NCBI RefSeq assembly: GCF_950295315.1
Contig: NC_080177.1
Location: forward strand, 76,757,786 to 76,821,785
Length of the DNA: 64,000 nucleotides
Source of the DNA: Erinaceus europaeus
Taxonomy: Eukaryota > Chordata > Mammalia > Eulipotyphla > Erinaceidae
Reading direction: 5' to 3'
The notes under the pieces were generated by a model. That model was not told the DNA's origin, did not search any database, and worked only from the letters and a program-made list of their open reading frames with translations. The position numbers and the translations under genes are program-made. Below are positions 11,800-25,400 of the stretch, in pieces (the stretch's first letter is position 1; the number at the start of each line of letters is the position of its first letter).

Positions 11800-12012
11800 T
11801 TTTTTTTAAGTATATCTTTTTAAAATTGTTTATATTTATTTATTGGATGATCAGAGAGAAGTTGAAAGGAAAAAAGAGAGACAGAGACACCTGCAGCCCT
11901 GCTTCATCACTTGTGAAGCTTTCCCCCAGCAGGTGGGGGACTGGGGGCTTGAACCTGAGTCCTTGCACATTGTAACATGTGTGCTCAACCAGGTACACCA
12001 CCAGTTGGTCCT
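11800..12012 (-). repeat. SINE-D downstream of ISCA2
   Basis: Reversed unit ending ACCACCAGTTGGTCCTT; the nearest repeat to the ISCA2 3' end. Confidence 0.85.
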
Positions 12013-12365
12013 TAGGAATATTCTCTGTATTGAAGTGTTTATGCATAGCTAGCTACACACATTTGTACAAGCAGCTTTGAAAGCTAGAGAAATAACTCCA
12101 ACTTTCAGGACCTTGGAGGCTTCAAATTGGGCCTCAAACAGCTATTAAATCTTATTGTCTAAAGGCCTTAGAATGGGGGGGGATGTTATTAAAGTCAAAA
12201 AATAAAAACTACATATTCTGAAAATAATAGTGGTGAAACACAACATTTCTGGATGAGAAAATGAAACCGAGAGGCACACGATTAGGAGACCTCTAAAGTT
12301 CTACTTATTCCAGATTCTTCACAGTGGTACAACTGGTGGCAACTTCTGGGTCGTCCGTCATTACA
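12013..12365 (-). other. ISCA2: Probable ISCA2 3' UTR / single-copy flank
   Basis: Single-copy sequence directly downstream of the ISCA2 stop, free of SINEs down to about 12013. No convincing AATAAA on the minus strand was found before the SINE-D at 11800-12012, so the end of the transcript is not resolved. Confidence 0.4.
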
Positions 12366-13725
<1,360 letters not shown>

Positions 13726-13824
13726 ATTCCCCCAACAAACTCCGCCGCTTGCTCCCGCCCACCGGGTGTCAATCAAGGCCTTGAAGGGGCAGGACTCACA
13801 GAGGCCCAACCCCCGGTCACGCCT

Positions 13825-13859
13825 ATTGGGCGAGCCGGGAAAAGCTGGAGTCTGATTGG
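13825..13859 (-). promoter_or_regulatory. Pair of inverted CCAAT boxes (NF-Y type)
   Basis: ATTGG occurs at 13825-13829 and again at 13855-13859, exactly 30 bp apart, between the two start codons. Paired CCAAT boxes at about three helical turns are common in NF-Y-driven bidirectional promoters; binding here is inferred. Confidence 0.6.
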
Positions 13860-14013
13860 CTGGCAGTGTTTCTCATGTGCGGAAGCGGGGGCGGTACCTA
13901 GAGGCCGTGGGCGGAGCGAAGGTGGATCCTCTCCCGCGGCTGGCGGAGAGCTCTAGCTGGGCGGAGGCAGCGGGCGTTCGCACCGCGCCGAGCCGGGAGA
14001 GCTTGGCTCTCGG

Positions 14014-14039
14014 GATTCCGGGGCGGGATTCCGGGGCGG
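14014..14039 (+). promoter_or_regulatory. Tandem 13-bp GC-box repeat upstream of NPC2
   Basis: GATTCCGGGGCGG is repeated perfectly back to back (14014-14026 and 14027-14039). Each unit holds an Sp1-type GGGGCGG. Further GC boxes lie at 13887-13894 and 14044-14055. Confidence 0.6.
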
Positions 14040-14158
14040 GACACGGGCGGGCGGGTTGCCGGTGACGCATCGCCGGAGTGGGTCCTCCCCGCCAGGTTTA
14101 TCTTGTGACCAGGGCGGCCGCTTCTCGCTTGTCCGCATCTGGATCCCGCAGAAGTGAG

Positions 14159-14240
14159 ATGCGCGCCCTGGCCGCCGCAGCCCTGCTCCTGGCGCTCGTC
14201 GCCTCGGCGCTGGCCGAGCCCCTGAAGTTCCACGACTGCG
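14159..14240 (+). CDS. NPC2: NPC2 coding exon 1 (signal peptide)
   Basis: Encodes the signal peptide [19 protein letters not shown] and EPLKFHDC, with one base of codon 28. Donor GTAAGC at 14241. Confidence 0.95.
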
Positions 14241-17200
14241 GTAAGCCCGCCGGGGTCCCTGCGCCCCGGGCGCCCCAGAGCCTGGGCGACGGCGGGCGGG
14301 TCCCGCAGCGGCCGCGTGCGGTGGGCTGGGGAGGGGGCCGGGGCCGGCCTCGCTGTGCTGCCGCTTCCAGGTGAGCGCAGGCTTGAGGTCCCTAAAACTT
14401 CCTGCAAGCGAGCCCCTTGCTCAAGTTTCCTAAAGTTTGTAGGGCAGACTTCCGAAGGTCCTTATTCAGCGCGCGGGGTGGGGGGCCGGGGGACAACTTC
14501 TCTTTATGCTTTGTCATTTTGAATGACTTCTTTCTCTCCATTCCTGCTTCTCTCCCTCTCCCTCAACTCTTATTCCCCCTGTCCTTCTCTGTTCTTTCCA
14601 GACAAGTCAAAATGGTCAGTTTCCTTTTTTCATGGTCGATTCCATTCTATCCCAGTTCCCTTTGGACTATGGCAGTTTGTGACTGAGTCAGTTCTTCCTA
14701 TAAATCTTGAGTTTCTAGTTACAACTTGTGATTCTTAACCCCGTGACCCCTGCGTTTGGGACCTACGTTGGGAAATCCAATGACAGAAATTCTGAGTTCC
14801 TTCAGTAATGTATGTAGAACTCCTTGTTCCAGCAGAACTTTTCTGAAGTGGAGAAGTGTAGTGATCAACAAAAGGTGAAAGGCATTATATAAAATTTGTG
14901 CGCTGGAAGGAAACTTGGAAATCATATATAATCCGTCATTGAATTCTACAGATATTAGGTAACTAAAAAGTTACTAAAAGGTCACTGAAGTTATACAACA
15001 GAATGGGAAACAGAATAAGTTTACTCCTATCCATTGACCAGGTACTAGTAAATAAATATTTGGTCAGCAAATATTTATTAGGCGTGAGAGCTGGGGAGAT
15101 AGTTTAATGATTATGCAAAAGACTTAGGAAATATTGTTCCACTGAATTTGGTTCTTGAAAGATACTAACTATGGCCGCAGATTACAGACTTTCCCCTCAC
15201 TAAGCTCAGTGGCCAACATTTGGATGAAGATGCTGTTAACTGTATGAAGTCATTCCAGCCTTAGTGTTTTGCAGATGAGGAAAACTAAGGTCTCACAGTA
15301 AATGACAGAAAGATAGTGGGTGTTTTTGAGCCACTGTGTGTTTCAATGGCAACATTATCATTAAAAACAAACAAGTTGGGGGGGAACCTAAGGAAAAGAA
15401 ATCCAGTCATTGTTCTACTCTTGATTTATAAAAAGGATCCCTGTAGGGAAAGAACTTCTTGAGGGAGTATGGGTTTCACTTCCAAATCCTGTTTATTTTA
15501 GATTTTTTTATTTATTTACTACTGGGTAGAGACAGAGAGAAATTGAAAGGGGAGGCGTAGCTAGAGAGGGAAAGAGGCAGCCTTGTTTTACCTTATGAGG
15601 CTTTCCTCCTGCAGGTGGGGACAGGGGCTTGAACCTGGGTCTTTGTGCACTGTAGTGTGTGCGCTTAACCAGGTGCGCCACCTCAATTTACTTTTGAGTT
15701 GGGAAATGCGGTGTAAAAACTTAAGTGCCCACATCAAAAGGCTTTTGAGTTCCATTCTTCTCCTCTTGCCCTTGGGGTGGCATTTCCTTAAATGACTAAT
15801 GGAACCAAACAAATGAGTTTCTTTTAATTTCTGAGGGGTTTGTTCTGTTGACTTTGGTTGTCTAAGAACCTCTTATAGACCAGAAAATGGGGTGAAGGAG
15901 CTACAGAATACTACTCTGTACTTAATTCCTGCTAGATCACTTGCTACAGTCTTGAGAGGAGTTAAGAGATTCTGAGCACTGAAAACTTCTATCTAGGGCT
16001 GGAGAGGTAGCAGAATGGTCTTGCAAAAAGACTTTCATGCCTGAGACACCAGAGGTCCCAGTTTCGAGCTATAGTACCACCATAAGCCAGAGCTGAGCAG
16101 TGTTCTGGTTAACCCTCCCCCCCCACACACACACATCCCAAAAAGCCTTTAACTTAGTGACCTAGGAAGTTGCACAGTGATTAGTTATAAAGCATTGGAC
16201 TCTCCAGCATGAGATCTTGAGTTCAACCCCTGGCACTGCGTGTGCCAGAGTAATAGATACTCCGATTGTTTCCCCCTCCTATATTTATGTGCATGTGTGA
16301 GTGTATTTTTCCTTTTTAAAATACACATATTCACATATATATTTTGGTAGAGGCAGAGAATTTGGGAGGGAAGGGGGAGGTAGACACCTGTAGCACTGCT
16401 GTATCACTTATAAAGCTTTTCCCCTGCAGGTGGGGAGCAGGGGGCTTGAACCTGGGTCCCTGCATGCTAATGTCTGTGTTCAACCAGGTGTGCTCTTTTT
16501 TCTTGTAAAGAAAGCTATAGTTTACGGAAGCTAGTTCTCTTTAAGTATATAGTTTGAGAATATTGTCACCATGAAAAAGCAAGCTGGGGGGGGGCAGGTG
16601 TTGAGCACACTTGTTATAGGCACAAGGACCCAGGTTTGAACCCCCGTCCCCACCTGCAGGGGGAAAGCTTTGCGAGTGGTGAAGCAGGGCTGCAGGTGTC
16701 TGTCTCTCTCCCTCTCTAGCTCCCCTACCCTCTCAATAATTTCTGACTGTCCTATCCAATAAATAACGATAATAAAAAAAACTAAAAAAACCAAATAATT
16801 TAAAAAAAGAGAAGCAAGCTGGGACCAAGAGACTGTTGGTCAACATGAGGAAACTATTGTCTGCAGCAGATACAGCCTGAGACAGATCAAGTGGCGTCTC
16901 TGATTTGTATCCTACACTGGTACTGAGCCAGCCAGTGAAGCAGATAATGTTCTCTCAGTCTGCAGTTCACGGTCTGTTTTCATGTGTTCTGCTTTTGAGA
17001 GTCAAAGACTCCCATTTTGTTGGCTGGATTTTATTTATTTTTTACCGCTGGATTTTATTTATTTATTTATTTATTTATTTATAATATTTATTTTATTTAT
17101 TTATTCCCTTTTGTTGCCCTTGTTGTTTTATTGTTGTAGTTATTATTGTTGTTGTTGTTGTCGTTGTTGGATAGGACAGAGAGAAATGGAGAGAGGAGGG

Positions 17201-20200
17201 GAAGACAGAGAGGGGGAGAGAAAGATAGACACCTGCAGACCTGCTTCACCGCCTGTGAAGCGACTCCCCTGCAGGTGGGGAGCCGGGGTTCGAACCGGGA
17301 TCCTTATGCCGGTCCTTGTGCTTTGCGCCACCTGCGCCTAACCTGCTGCGCTACAGCCCGACTCCCGATTTTATTTATTTTTTACCGAACACTGCCCAGC
17401 TCTGGCTTTTATAGTGGTGTGGGCAAGTAAACCTGGGACCTCTGGGAGCTCAGGCACGAAAGTCTTTTGCATAGTCACTATTATCAATTTGAGAAAGAGA
17501 GACAGAGACAGAGAGAGGAACAAGAACATTACTTGATCACTCTGGAACATGTGATGTCAGGGGTTGAACTGCCAACCTCATATTTGAAAGTCTAGTGCTT
17601 TACGAACTGTACCACCCCCTGGACTGCTGGACCCCCACTTTTTATCCACACCTTTTGTGTCAAAGGGGAACTTGCTAGCCCACCCAGGAGTTAGCTGTTA
17701 CAGATTAAATTCAGTGACAGCCCTAATATGACAATAATAACAGTAACCACTTACGTAGCACTACTGTGTTCTGAACACTTAATTTATGAGCTGCTATGTA
17801 TTTTAGTTTAGTACTTGCCCAATACGGTGTTACAAAGCGGGGGTGGGGGGGGTGGGAGCTAGGGAGGTATCATAATGGTTTTGCAGAAAGATTTATGGCT
17901 AAGGCAGCAAAGGCCTCAAGTTCAACCCCTGCACCACCATAAGCCAGAGCTGAGTAGAGCTCAGGGAGGAAAAGCACTTAACGCGGACACGAAGGAAGCT
18001 GTGCTTGCTCCCGGTGGCACAGAGGGGAGCTTCAGTGCTGTGATTACCTTCTAGTGCTCTCTCTGGCTCTCTGGCTCTGCCTGGAAAAAAAGAAAACAAG
18101 TCAGCCTGGAGTGGGGAAGTTGCAGTGGTGACTGAGAACAGAAGAATGAGAGTGGGATGGCAGAGTTAAGGCTTCTCGCCCCCCCCCCCCCCACCAGCGG
18201 CAGGCATGCAGGTCACTGCACTCGCTCTGCTTCAGCTGTGCAGTTTCTGGAGACTGGATGAGGTGACAGGACTTTGTAGGATTTACACTTAGTGTCCCGG
18301 GAGGTAGCACAGTGTTGGCTTTGCATATTGTGTCAGAGTGGTGCTCTGGTCTGGGTCTCAGTTTCTCATTAATAAACAAATGTTTCAAAATATACACTAA
18401 TGAAGATTTGTACTCACCCTTTTTGGTCAAGTATATACTGTGAGCAGACAGCAATCTTGCCATTGTCTGGACTGAAAAAAAAATTGTTTAAAAAGACACA
18501 ACATGGGAGTTGGGAGTGGGGCGGTATGGCAGTGGGCTAAGCGCACGTGGCGTGAAGTCCACCGACGGGTTTAAGAGTCCGGCTCCCCACCTGCAGGGGA
18601 GTCGCTTCACAGGCGGTGCAGCAGGTCTGCAGGTGTCTGTCTTTCTCTCCTTCTCAGTCATCCCTTCTGTCTCCATTTCTCTCTGGCCTATCCAACAACG
18701 ACGACACCAATAACAACAATAATAACTACGGTAATTGAAAAAAGACAACAAGGGGAATAAAAATATCTTTAAAAACAAAGAATTAGGGAGTCGGGCTGTA
18801 GTGCAGCGGGTTAAGCGCAGGTGGCACAAAGCACAAGGACCGGCATAAGGATCCCGGTTCGAACCCCGGCTCCCCACCTGCAGGGGAGTCGCTTCACAGG
18901 CGGTGAAGCAGGCCTGTAGGTGTCTATCTTTCTCTCCTCCTCTCTGTCTTCCCCTCCTCTCTCCATTTCTCTCTGTCCTATCCAACAATGACAACAACAA
19001 TAATAACTACAACAGTAAAACAACAAGGGCAACAAAAGGGAATAAATAAATAAAATAAAATATTAAAAAAAACAATTAAAAAAATTACAACAATAAAACA
19101 AGGACAACAAAAGGGAATAAGTAAATAAATAAACTAAATAATTAATTAATTAAAAGACACAACACAGACTGGCTAATGCTTTGTCGTATGTGTGTGTGTG
19201 TGTGTGTGTGTGACCCAGGTTCGAGCCTGGCCACCAGCACATTGCAGGAAGCTTCAGTGCTGTGGTCTCTTTTTCTCCCTCAGTGTCCATCTAAAAAAAG
19301 AAAAACAAAACACAAAGTTTCTATTCGAAACTTAAGATTGGCTGCTGCCAAGTTGCACTCACCTCTACTGTCCATCCCCCACCCCTATCTATTTGTCTGT
19401 CCATCTATATCTATATAGATTTCACTCTGGTTTGGAGATAGCAGGACAGGATTCAAAGATAGGGATGGGGAGTATGCCGCTTAGGAAATGGCGCAGTGGA
19501 TCAGGTGTTGAACCCTCAGTATGAGGTCCTGGGTTTGAACTCCAGTAACGCATGAGCCAGAATGATCTTATGTTCCTCTTTCTTCCCTTAATGCTTATAA
19601 TAAACAGTTCTTTATTTAAAAAAAATAAAAAAGGAAGAAAGGGGTCAGGGCAGTGGACAAGGGCAGTTTGGGAGCAGTCATCCTCAAATTTCAGATGGAA
19701 TAGTTTCACCAGTGCACTGCTCAGTTCTGTCTTCTGGTGGTGCTCTGGCTAGCTTTGGGCCTTCAGAGCCTCAGGCAGGAAAGCCTTTTTGAGTTACTGT
19801 TTTGTTATCTCCCTGCTGGCCGCATTGTATGACTTGAGCCTTGTGCCCAAACCTGTGCTGTTTTTAAAATCCTGTGTTGGGTGATCATGAATGTTCATGC
19901 AAAAAGACTTGCTTGAGGCTCCAAAACCCCAGGTTCAATACCCCACAACACCATCAGCCAGTGCTAAGCAGTGCTCTGGTCTCTTTCTTTCTCATTAAAA
20001 CAATATGTATTTTTAAAATATTTTATTATTTATTTTATTTTTGAGAGAGATGCAGGGAGAGAGAGAGCGAGAGCGCACCAGAGCACTGCTCAGCTCTGGG
20101 TAATGGTGGTGTGGGGACTGAATCTGGAACTTTGGGGCCTCAGGCATGAGAGTCTGTTTGCATAACCATTATGCTATTTCCCCTACCCAAAACAATATAT

Positions 20201-22391
20201 TTTAAAACATTTTTTTATAAAGTCATTATTTGTTTTAATATTTATTTTCTTTTTGTTGCCCTTGTTTTTATTGTTGTAGTTATTATTGTTGTTGATGTTT
20301 TCATTGTTGGATAGGACAAAGAGAAATGGAGAGAGGAGGGGAAGACAGAGGGGGAGAGAAAGATAGACACCTGCAGACCTGCTTCACCTCCTGTGAAGTG
20401 ACTCCCCTACAAGTAGGGAGCCGGGGGCTCGAACCGGGATCCTTAAGCTGGTCGTTGGGCTTTGCACCACGTGCACTTAACCCGCTGCGCTACTGCCCAA
20501 TTCCCAAAACATTTTTTTAAAAAGAAAATCATGGAACTGGGGAGCTACCATAATGTTTAAGCAAAATGAATTTTGTGCCTGAGGCTCTGAGGCCCCAGGT
20601 TCAATCTCCAGCACCACTTTTAATAAGCCAGAGCTGAGTAGTGCTCTGGATTCTCTATCTCCCCCTTTCTCTCTCAATGAATAAATAAAATTATATATAA
20701 AATATCCTGTGTTTCATGGAAGGTGACTGGATGATTTTTCCCTGGTGTGGCTCATTAGATAATAAGGTAGGAAAGTTAGTTGTGTCTGTTTAGTAATTTG
20801 CTTAGTTCCCCTTTGCTCATCTGCTATGACTAATTTTTGTCTCCTTTTAAAGAGAGTTCAAAGGTGAGTGGGGAACATCCAGCATTATCCTCAGTGGTGT
20901 GCTCTTTACTAGACGATTCCTGAGGGCTGGGGAGATGTCGGCTGTGGTGCCTCTCAGTCCCATGCCGGAGGCCCCACTGGCCCAGGTTAAAAAAAAAAAA
21001 AAGAAACTCCTAAATTGAACCTAGTTTGTGAGTCATAAAACATTTTTTGGGGGGAGTCGGGCGGTAGCGCAGCAGGTTAAGCACACTTGGCGCAAAGCGC
21101 AAGGGTCAGCTTAAGGATCCCGGTTCGAGCCCCCCACCTGCAGGGGAGTCACTTCACAGGCGGTGAAGCAGGTCTGCAGGTGTCTGTCTTTCTCTCCCCC
21201 TCTCTGTCTCCCCTCCTCTCTCCATTTCTCTCTGTCCTATCTAACAATGACGACAACAACAATAATGAAAAACGGGGGCAACAAAGGGGAAAATAAATAC
21301 ATTAAAAAAACATTTTTTTCTTTTTTTCTTTTTACCAGGACTCCATCCCCCCCAAACCTTGAGGGAGTCACTATGAATTTATTTATTTTAAATGCTTTCC
21401 CTTTATTTTATTTTTTTCTTACAGTTGATAGGACAGAAATTGAGAGAGGAGGGGCAGATAAAGAGGGAAAGAGAGACACCTGCAGACCTGCTTCATCACT
21501 CCTGAAACTTGCCTTCTGCAGGTGGGGACCAGGAGCTTGAATCCGGGTTCTTGCACATGGTAACGTGTGCTCAATGGAGTGCACCACTGCCTAGCCCCTC
21601 ATAAGCTGTTTTTTGAAATAATTAGAAACAGTACTGGCAAGTGAGATTAACCCTGCTTCTGTTATTCCTAGTACTTTCCTACATCTGACTAGTGTTTTCT
21701 TAGCACACGCAGTGTTTGCAAAGATATTATTCCGAGCATCTCTGGAGAACTAGGCCAGGAAGGTACTTCCGAGGGAGGAAGTCTGGGTCAGGTCATAGTG
21801 TTGCGTGTCTGTGTTTCTACCCTCTTGGTGACTGAATCAGTTATTTGTGAAGTGAGGCTCAACTCTGTCCCACCGCTTATACCGAAGCTATAACACTGAC
21901 CTCTCATCATTTCATTTTTTTTTTAACTCCATTATCACTATATTGAGGAAAAGCTGATTTACAGGATTTTTTTTTTTTTTTTTTTGAGAGAGAGAGCAAG
22001 CCAGAGACCTCTTCCCCAGATCCCCAGAGCTTCCTTTAATGCAGTGGGGGTTGGGGTAAAGCAGGGCACCATCCAGTAGAGCTGTTCCACCAGCCCCATC
22101 TCCTTGATTCGGGGAGGGGTGGACTAGAGTCCTAAAGAACTGGTCATAATTTGAGGCGAGCCTCTTCAGTTTCTCCCGTCAACATAACAGACAATTGGGG
22201 AAAAAAATCCAGCTCAGCAATACAGTGGATAGAGTGTACTTCCCAATTCACAGTTTGTAGGAACTTCCTGTTAAGGGTTGAGAGAATATTTCCTCTTTTT
22301 CTTTCTTTCTTCTTCTTTCTTTATTTTTTTTTGTAAATATATTTCATTTTATTTTTTTATTTTAATGAGAGAAGGAAAGAAAGAAAGACAC

Positions 22392-22451
<60 letters not shown>

Positions 22452-25400
22452 TAGCTCTGCTCAACTCTGGTTTATGGAGGTACGAGGCCTTGAACCTGGG
22501 ACTTTGGAGCTTCAGGCCTGAAATTCCTCTCCTGTAACTACTATGCTGTCTCCCCCTGCCTAGTAATTCCTCTGAGTATGACTCTGGAATCAGCTGTGAC
22601 AGAACTGATTGGTTCAAGAACAAAGAAGAGATTTCAAGAAGCCCTGGGCTGAGGATTGGCCAGGAGTTTTGGGGAAAGGTTACACAGTGTGAGCAGAGGA
22701 AAGCTCTGAAAACCACAATGAACATGAAGGCTGAAGTCACAGGACAGACAGAATAGCGGTGAGGGAGTAGGCGGTGCTACTGACTCCAGACCTTTGACTG
22801 GGTTGAGTAAGCCTGAATCTTCTCCCCAAGTCCTCAGGTTGTTTCCTTCCCTGTGTCACTAGGGCTTTAGTTGATTATTAGAGGAAAGGCAAACGTTTTC
22901 ATGGCTAACTTTGAAATGTGACACTTTGCCATTAAGAATGAAAAATAAGTGACCTAGGGGGTGGCAGAGTGGCTGGTGGATTTGTAAGTATGAGGCCCCA
23001 CATTTGGCCCCTGGCATCCCATATGCCCAAATGGTGTTCTGGCTCTCTTTTTTCCCCTCAATAAATAATCTTGGTGAACTGGGAAGTGGCACAGTAGATA
23101 AAGCATTAAACTGAGAAGCACAGGGAGTCGGGCAGTAGTTGGCACAAAGCTCAAGGACCGGCATAAGGATCCCGGTTCGAGCCCGGCTCCCCACCTGCAG
23201 GGGAGTCGCTTCACAGGCGGTGAAGCAGGTCTGCAGGTGTCTGTCTTTCTCTCCCCCTCTCTGTCTTCCCCTCCTCTCTCCATTTCTCTCTGTCCTATCC
23301 AACAACAATGACATCAATAACAATAATAACTACAACAATAAAACAAGGGCAACAAAAAGGAATAAATAAATATTAAAAAAAAACCCTGAAGTATGAGGTC
23401 CTGGGTTCAGTTCCTAGCATCACATATATCAGAGTGATGCTTTTTCTTCTTTCTCCCTTTGATATTAATAAATAAATTAATAAGTCTGGGGGGGGAGAAA
23501 GAATGGGGATGGCGTGATGGTACCTGATAGAACACACACATCATCACGTGTGAGGACCCAGGTTCAAGCCCCTGATCCTCACCTGCAGGCAGGAGCCTTC
23601 ACTGGCGGTGCAGTGGTGCTGCAGGGCTCAGTCTCTCCTCTCCTCTCCTCTCCTCTCCTCTCCTCTCCTCTCCTCTCCTCTCCTCTCCTCTCCTCTCCTC
23701 TCCTCTCCTCTCCTCCTCTCCCCCTGTTCCCTCCCCTCCCCCCTCCCCACTCCCTCTCCTCCTCCCCCCTCTCTTCTCCTCTTCTCTTTTCTCTTCCCCC
23801 TCCCTTTATCCTTCTCTTTCTACTAGAAAAGAAAGCAGTAGCAAATGACTCTGGGAATGGTGGAGTTGTGCAGACACTGAACGCCAGCAATAACCCTGGT
23901 AGAAGGAAAGAAAGAGAGAGAAGGAAAGAAAAGGAGAAAAAAAAAAAAGGCAGAGATTGGGAGATAGTACCGTCAGTTGGGAAACAGTCTCTTATGCCTA
24001 AGGCACCAGAGATCCCAGGCTCAGTCACTAGTCAGAGCTGAGTAGTGCTATGGTAAAATAAATAAATAAATTTCTAAAAAGAATGAAAAACAGCTGAGGA
24101 ATGGTTGAAGTTCCTTTAGTTGTAGTTTAATCTTTCTTGGCTATAGCCTCTGACAGTTCTTATTTTTTTTCCCTTTTTGTTGCCCTTGTGTTGTTTATCA
24201 TTGTTGTTATTGTTGTTGTTGTCATTGCTGTTGTTGTTGTTGGATAGGACAGAGAGAAATTGAGAGAGGAGGAGAAGACAGGGAGAGAAAGACCTGCTTC
24301 ACCGCCTGTGAAGTGAACCCCCGCAGGTGGGGAGCTGGGGGCTCGAACCGGGATCCTTACACCAGTTCTTGCGCTTCACGCCGTGTGTGCCCAACCCACT
24401 GCACTACCGCCTAGCTCCCTTCTAACAGTTCTTTAATATAAAAATATTAACCTTTTTCTTGATCAAGAAACAAGCTATTGAAAACATAACACTTTGACAC
24501 AGAGAGTCACTTATCCTAATTAGAAGAGTAGAGCACTTGGCATTAAGTTGAGCACAGTCTCTGCCTTTAGTTTTCCCTCCCACTTCAATGCATTTCTCTT
24601 CTCTTGCAGGTTCTACTGTTGGGACCATAAAAGAAGTGAACGTGACTCCATGTCCCAGCCTGCCCTGCAAACTCTCCAAAGGACAGTCATACAGTGTCAA
24701 TGTCACCTTCACCAGTAGTGAGTACAAGCGGCTTTACCTTCAAATTCATCTTAGAAAATAACACCAGCCCTCGGAGCTGGGTGGGAGGGAGGGAGAGTTG
24801 GAGTCTGTAATTCTGTGACCTCCCTTCTGGCTGCCGTATACAAGGGTCAGTCATGGTGCCTCTAGCACTCTTTTTTTTTTTTAAATATTTCCTTTTGTTG
24901 CCCTTGTTTTATTGTTGCAGTTATTATTGTCATTGTTGGATAGGACAGAGAGAAATGGAGAGAGGAGGGGAAGACAGAGAGGAGGAGAGAAAGATAGACA
25001 CCTACAGACCTGCTTCACCGCCTGTGAAGCGACTCCCCTGCAGGTGGGGAGCCGGGGCTCGAACCGGGATCCTTATGCCGGTCCTTGTGCTTTGTGCCAC
25101 CTGCGCTTAACCCGCTGCGCTACCGCCCGACCCCCTCTAGGCACTCTTCTTACACTGGATTCTCATGCTCCTGCTTCCCAGAGTTTGGGAGGGGTGAAAC
25201 TTCCTTTAAACAAGGAGTTGCCATGTGTGTTCACAGCTCAACACAACTGGACTTTTCTCTGTCCTGTTTTGGCTCATAGTTCACAGAAATCTTTTGTGAG
25301 AATATTAACATATTAATTAGCTCCTTCTAGCTATGGTCTGCATTTTTAAAAACAGATTTTATTTCATTTCATTTCATTCTTACCAGAGCACTGCTCAGCT

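Noticed and set aside
13726..14158. Search for a TFEB/CLEAR element in the NPC2 promoter
   Set aside because: NPC2 belongs to the lysosomal set, but no CACGTG-type site is present in the gap between start codons.
23632..23717. Regularly spaced repeats considered as CRISPR
   Set aside because: Simple pentanucleotide satellite in a mammalian genome.
23514..24041. 175-codon plus-strand frame
   Set aside because: It is the SINE with the expanded TCCTC repeat read in frame (low-complexity S/P/L), not a gene.
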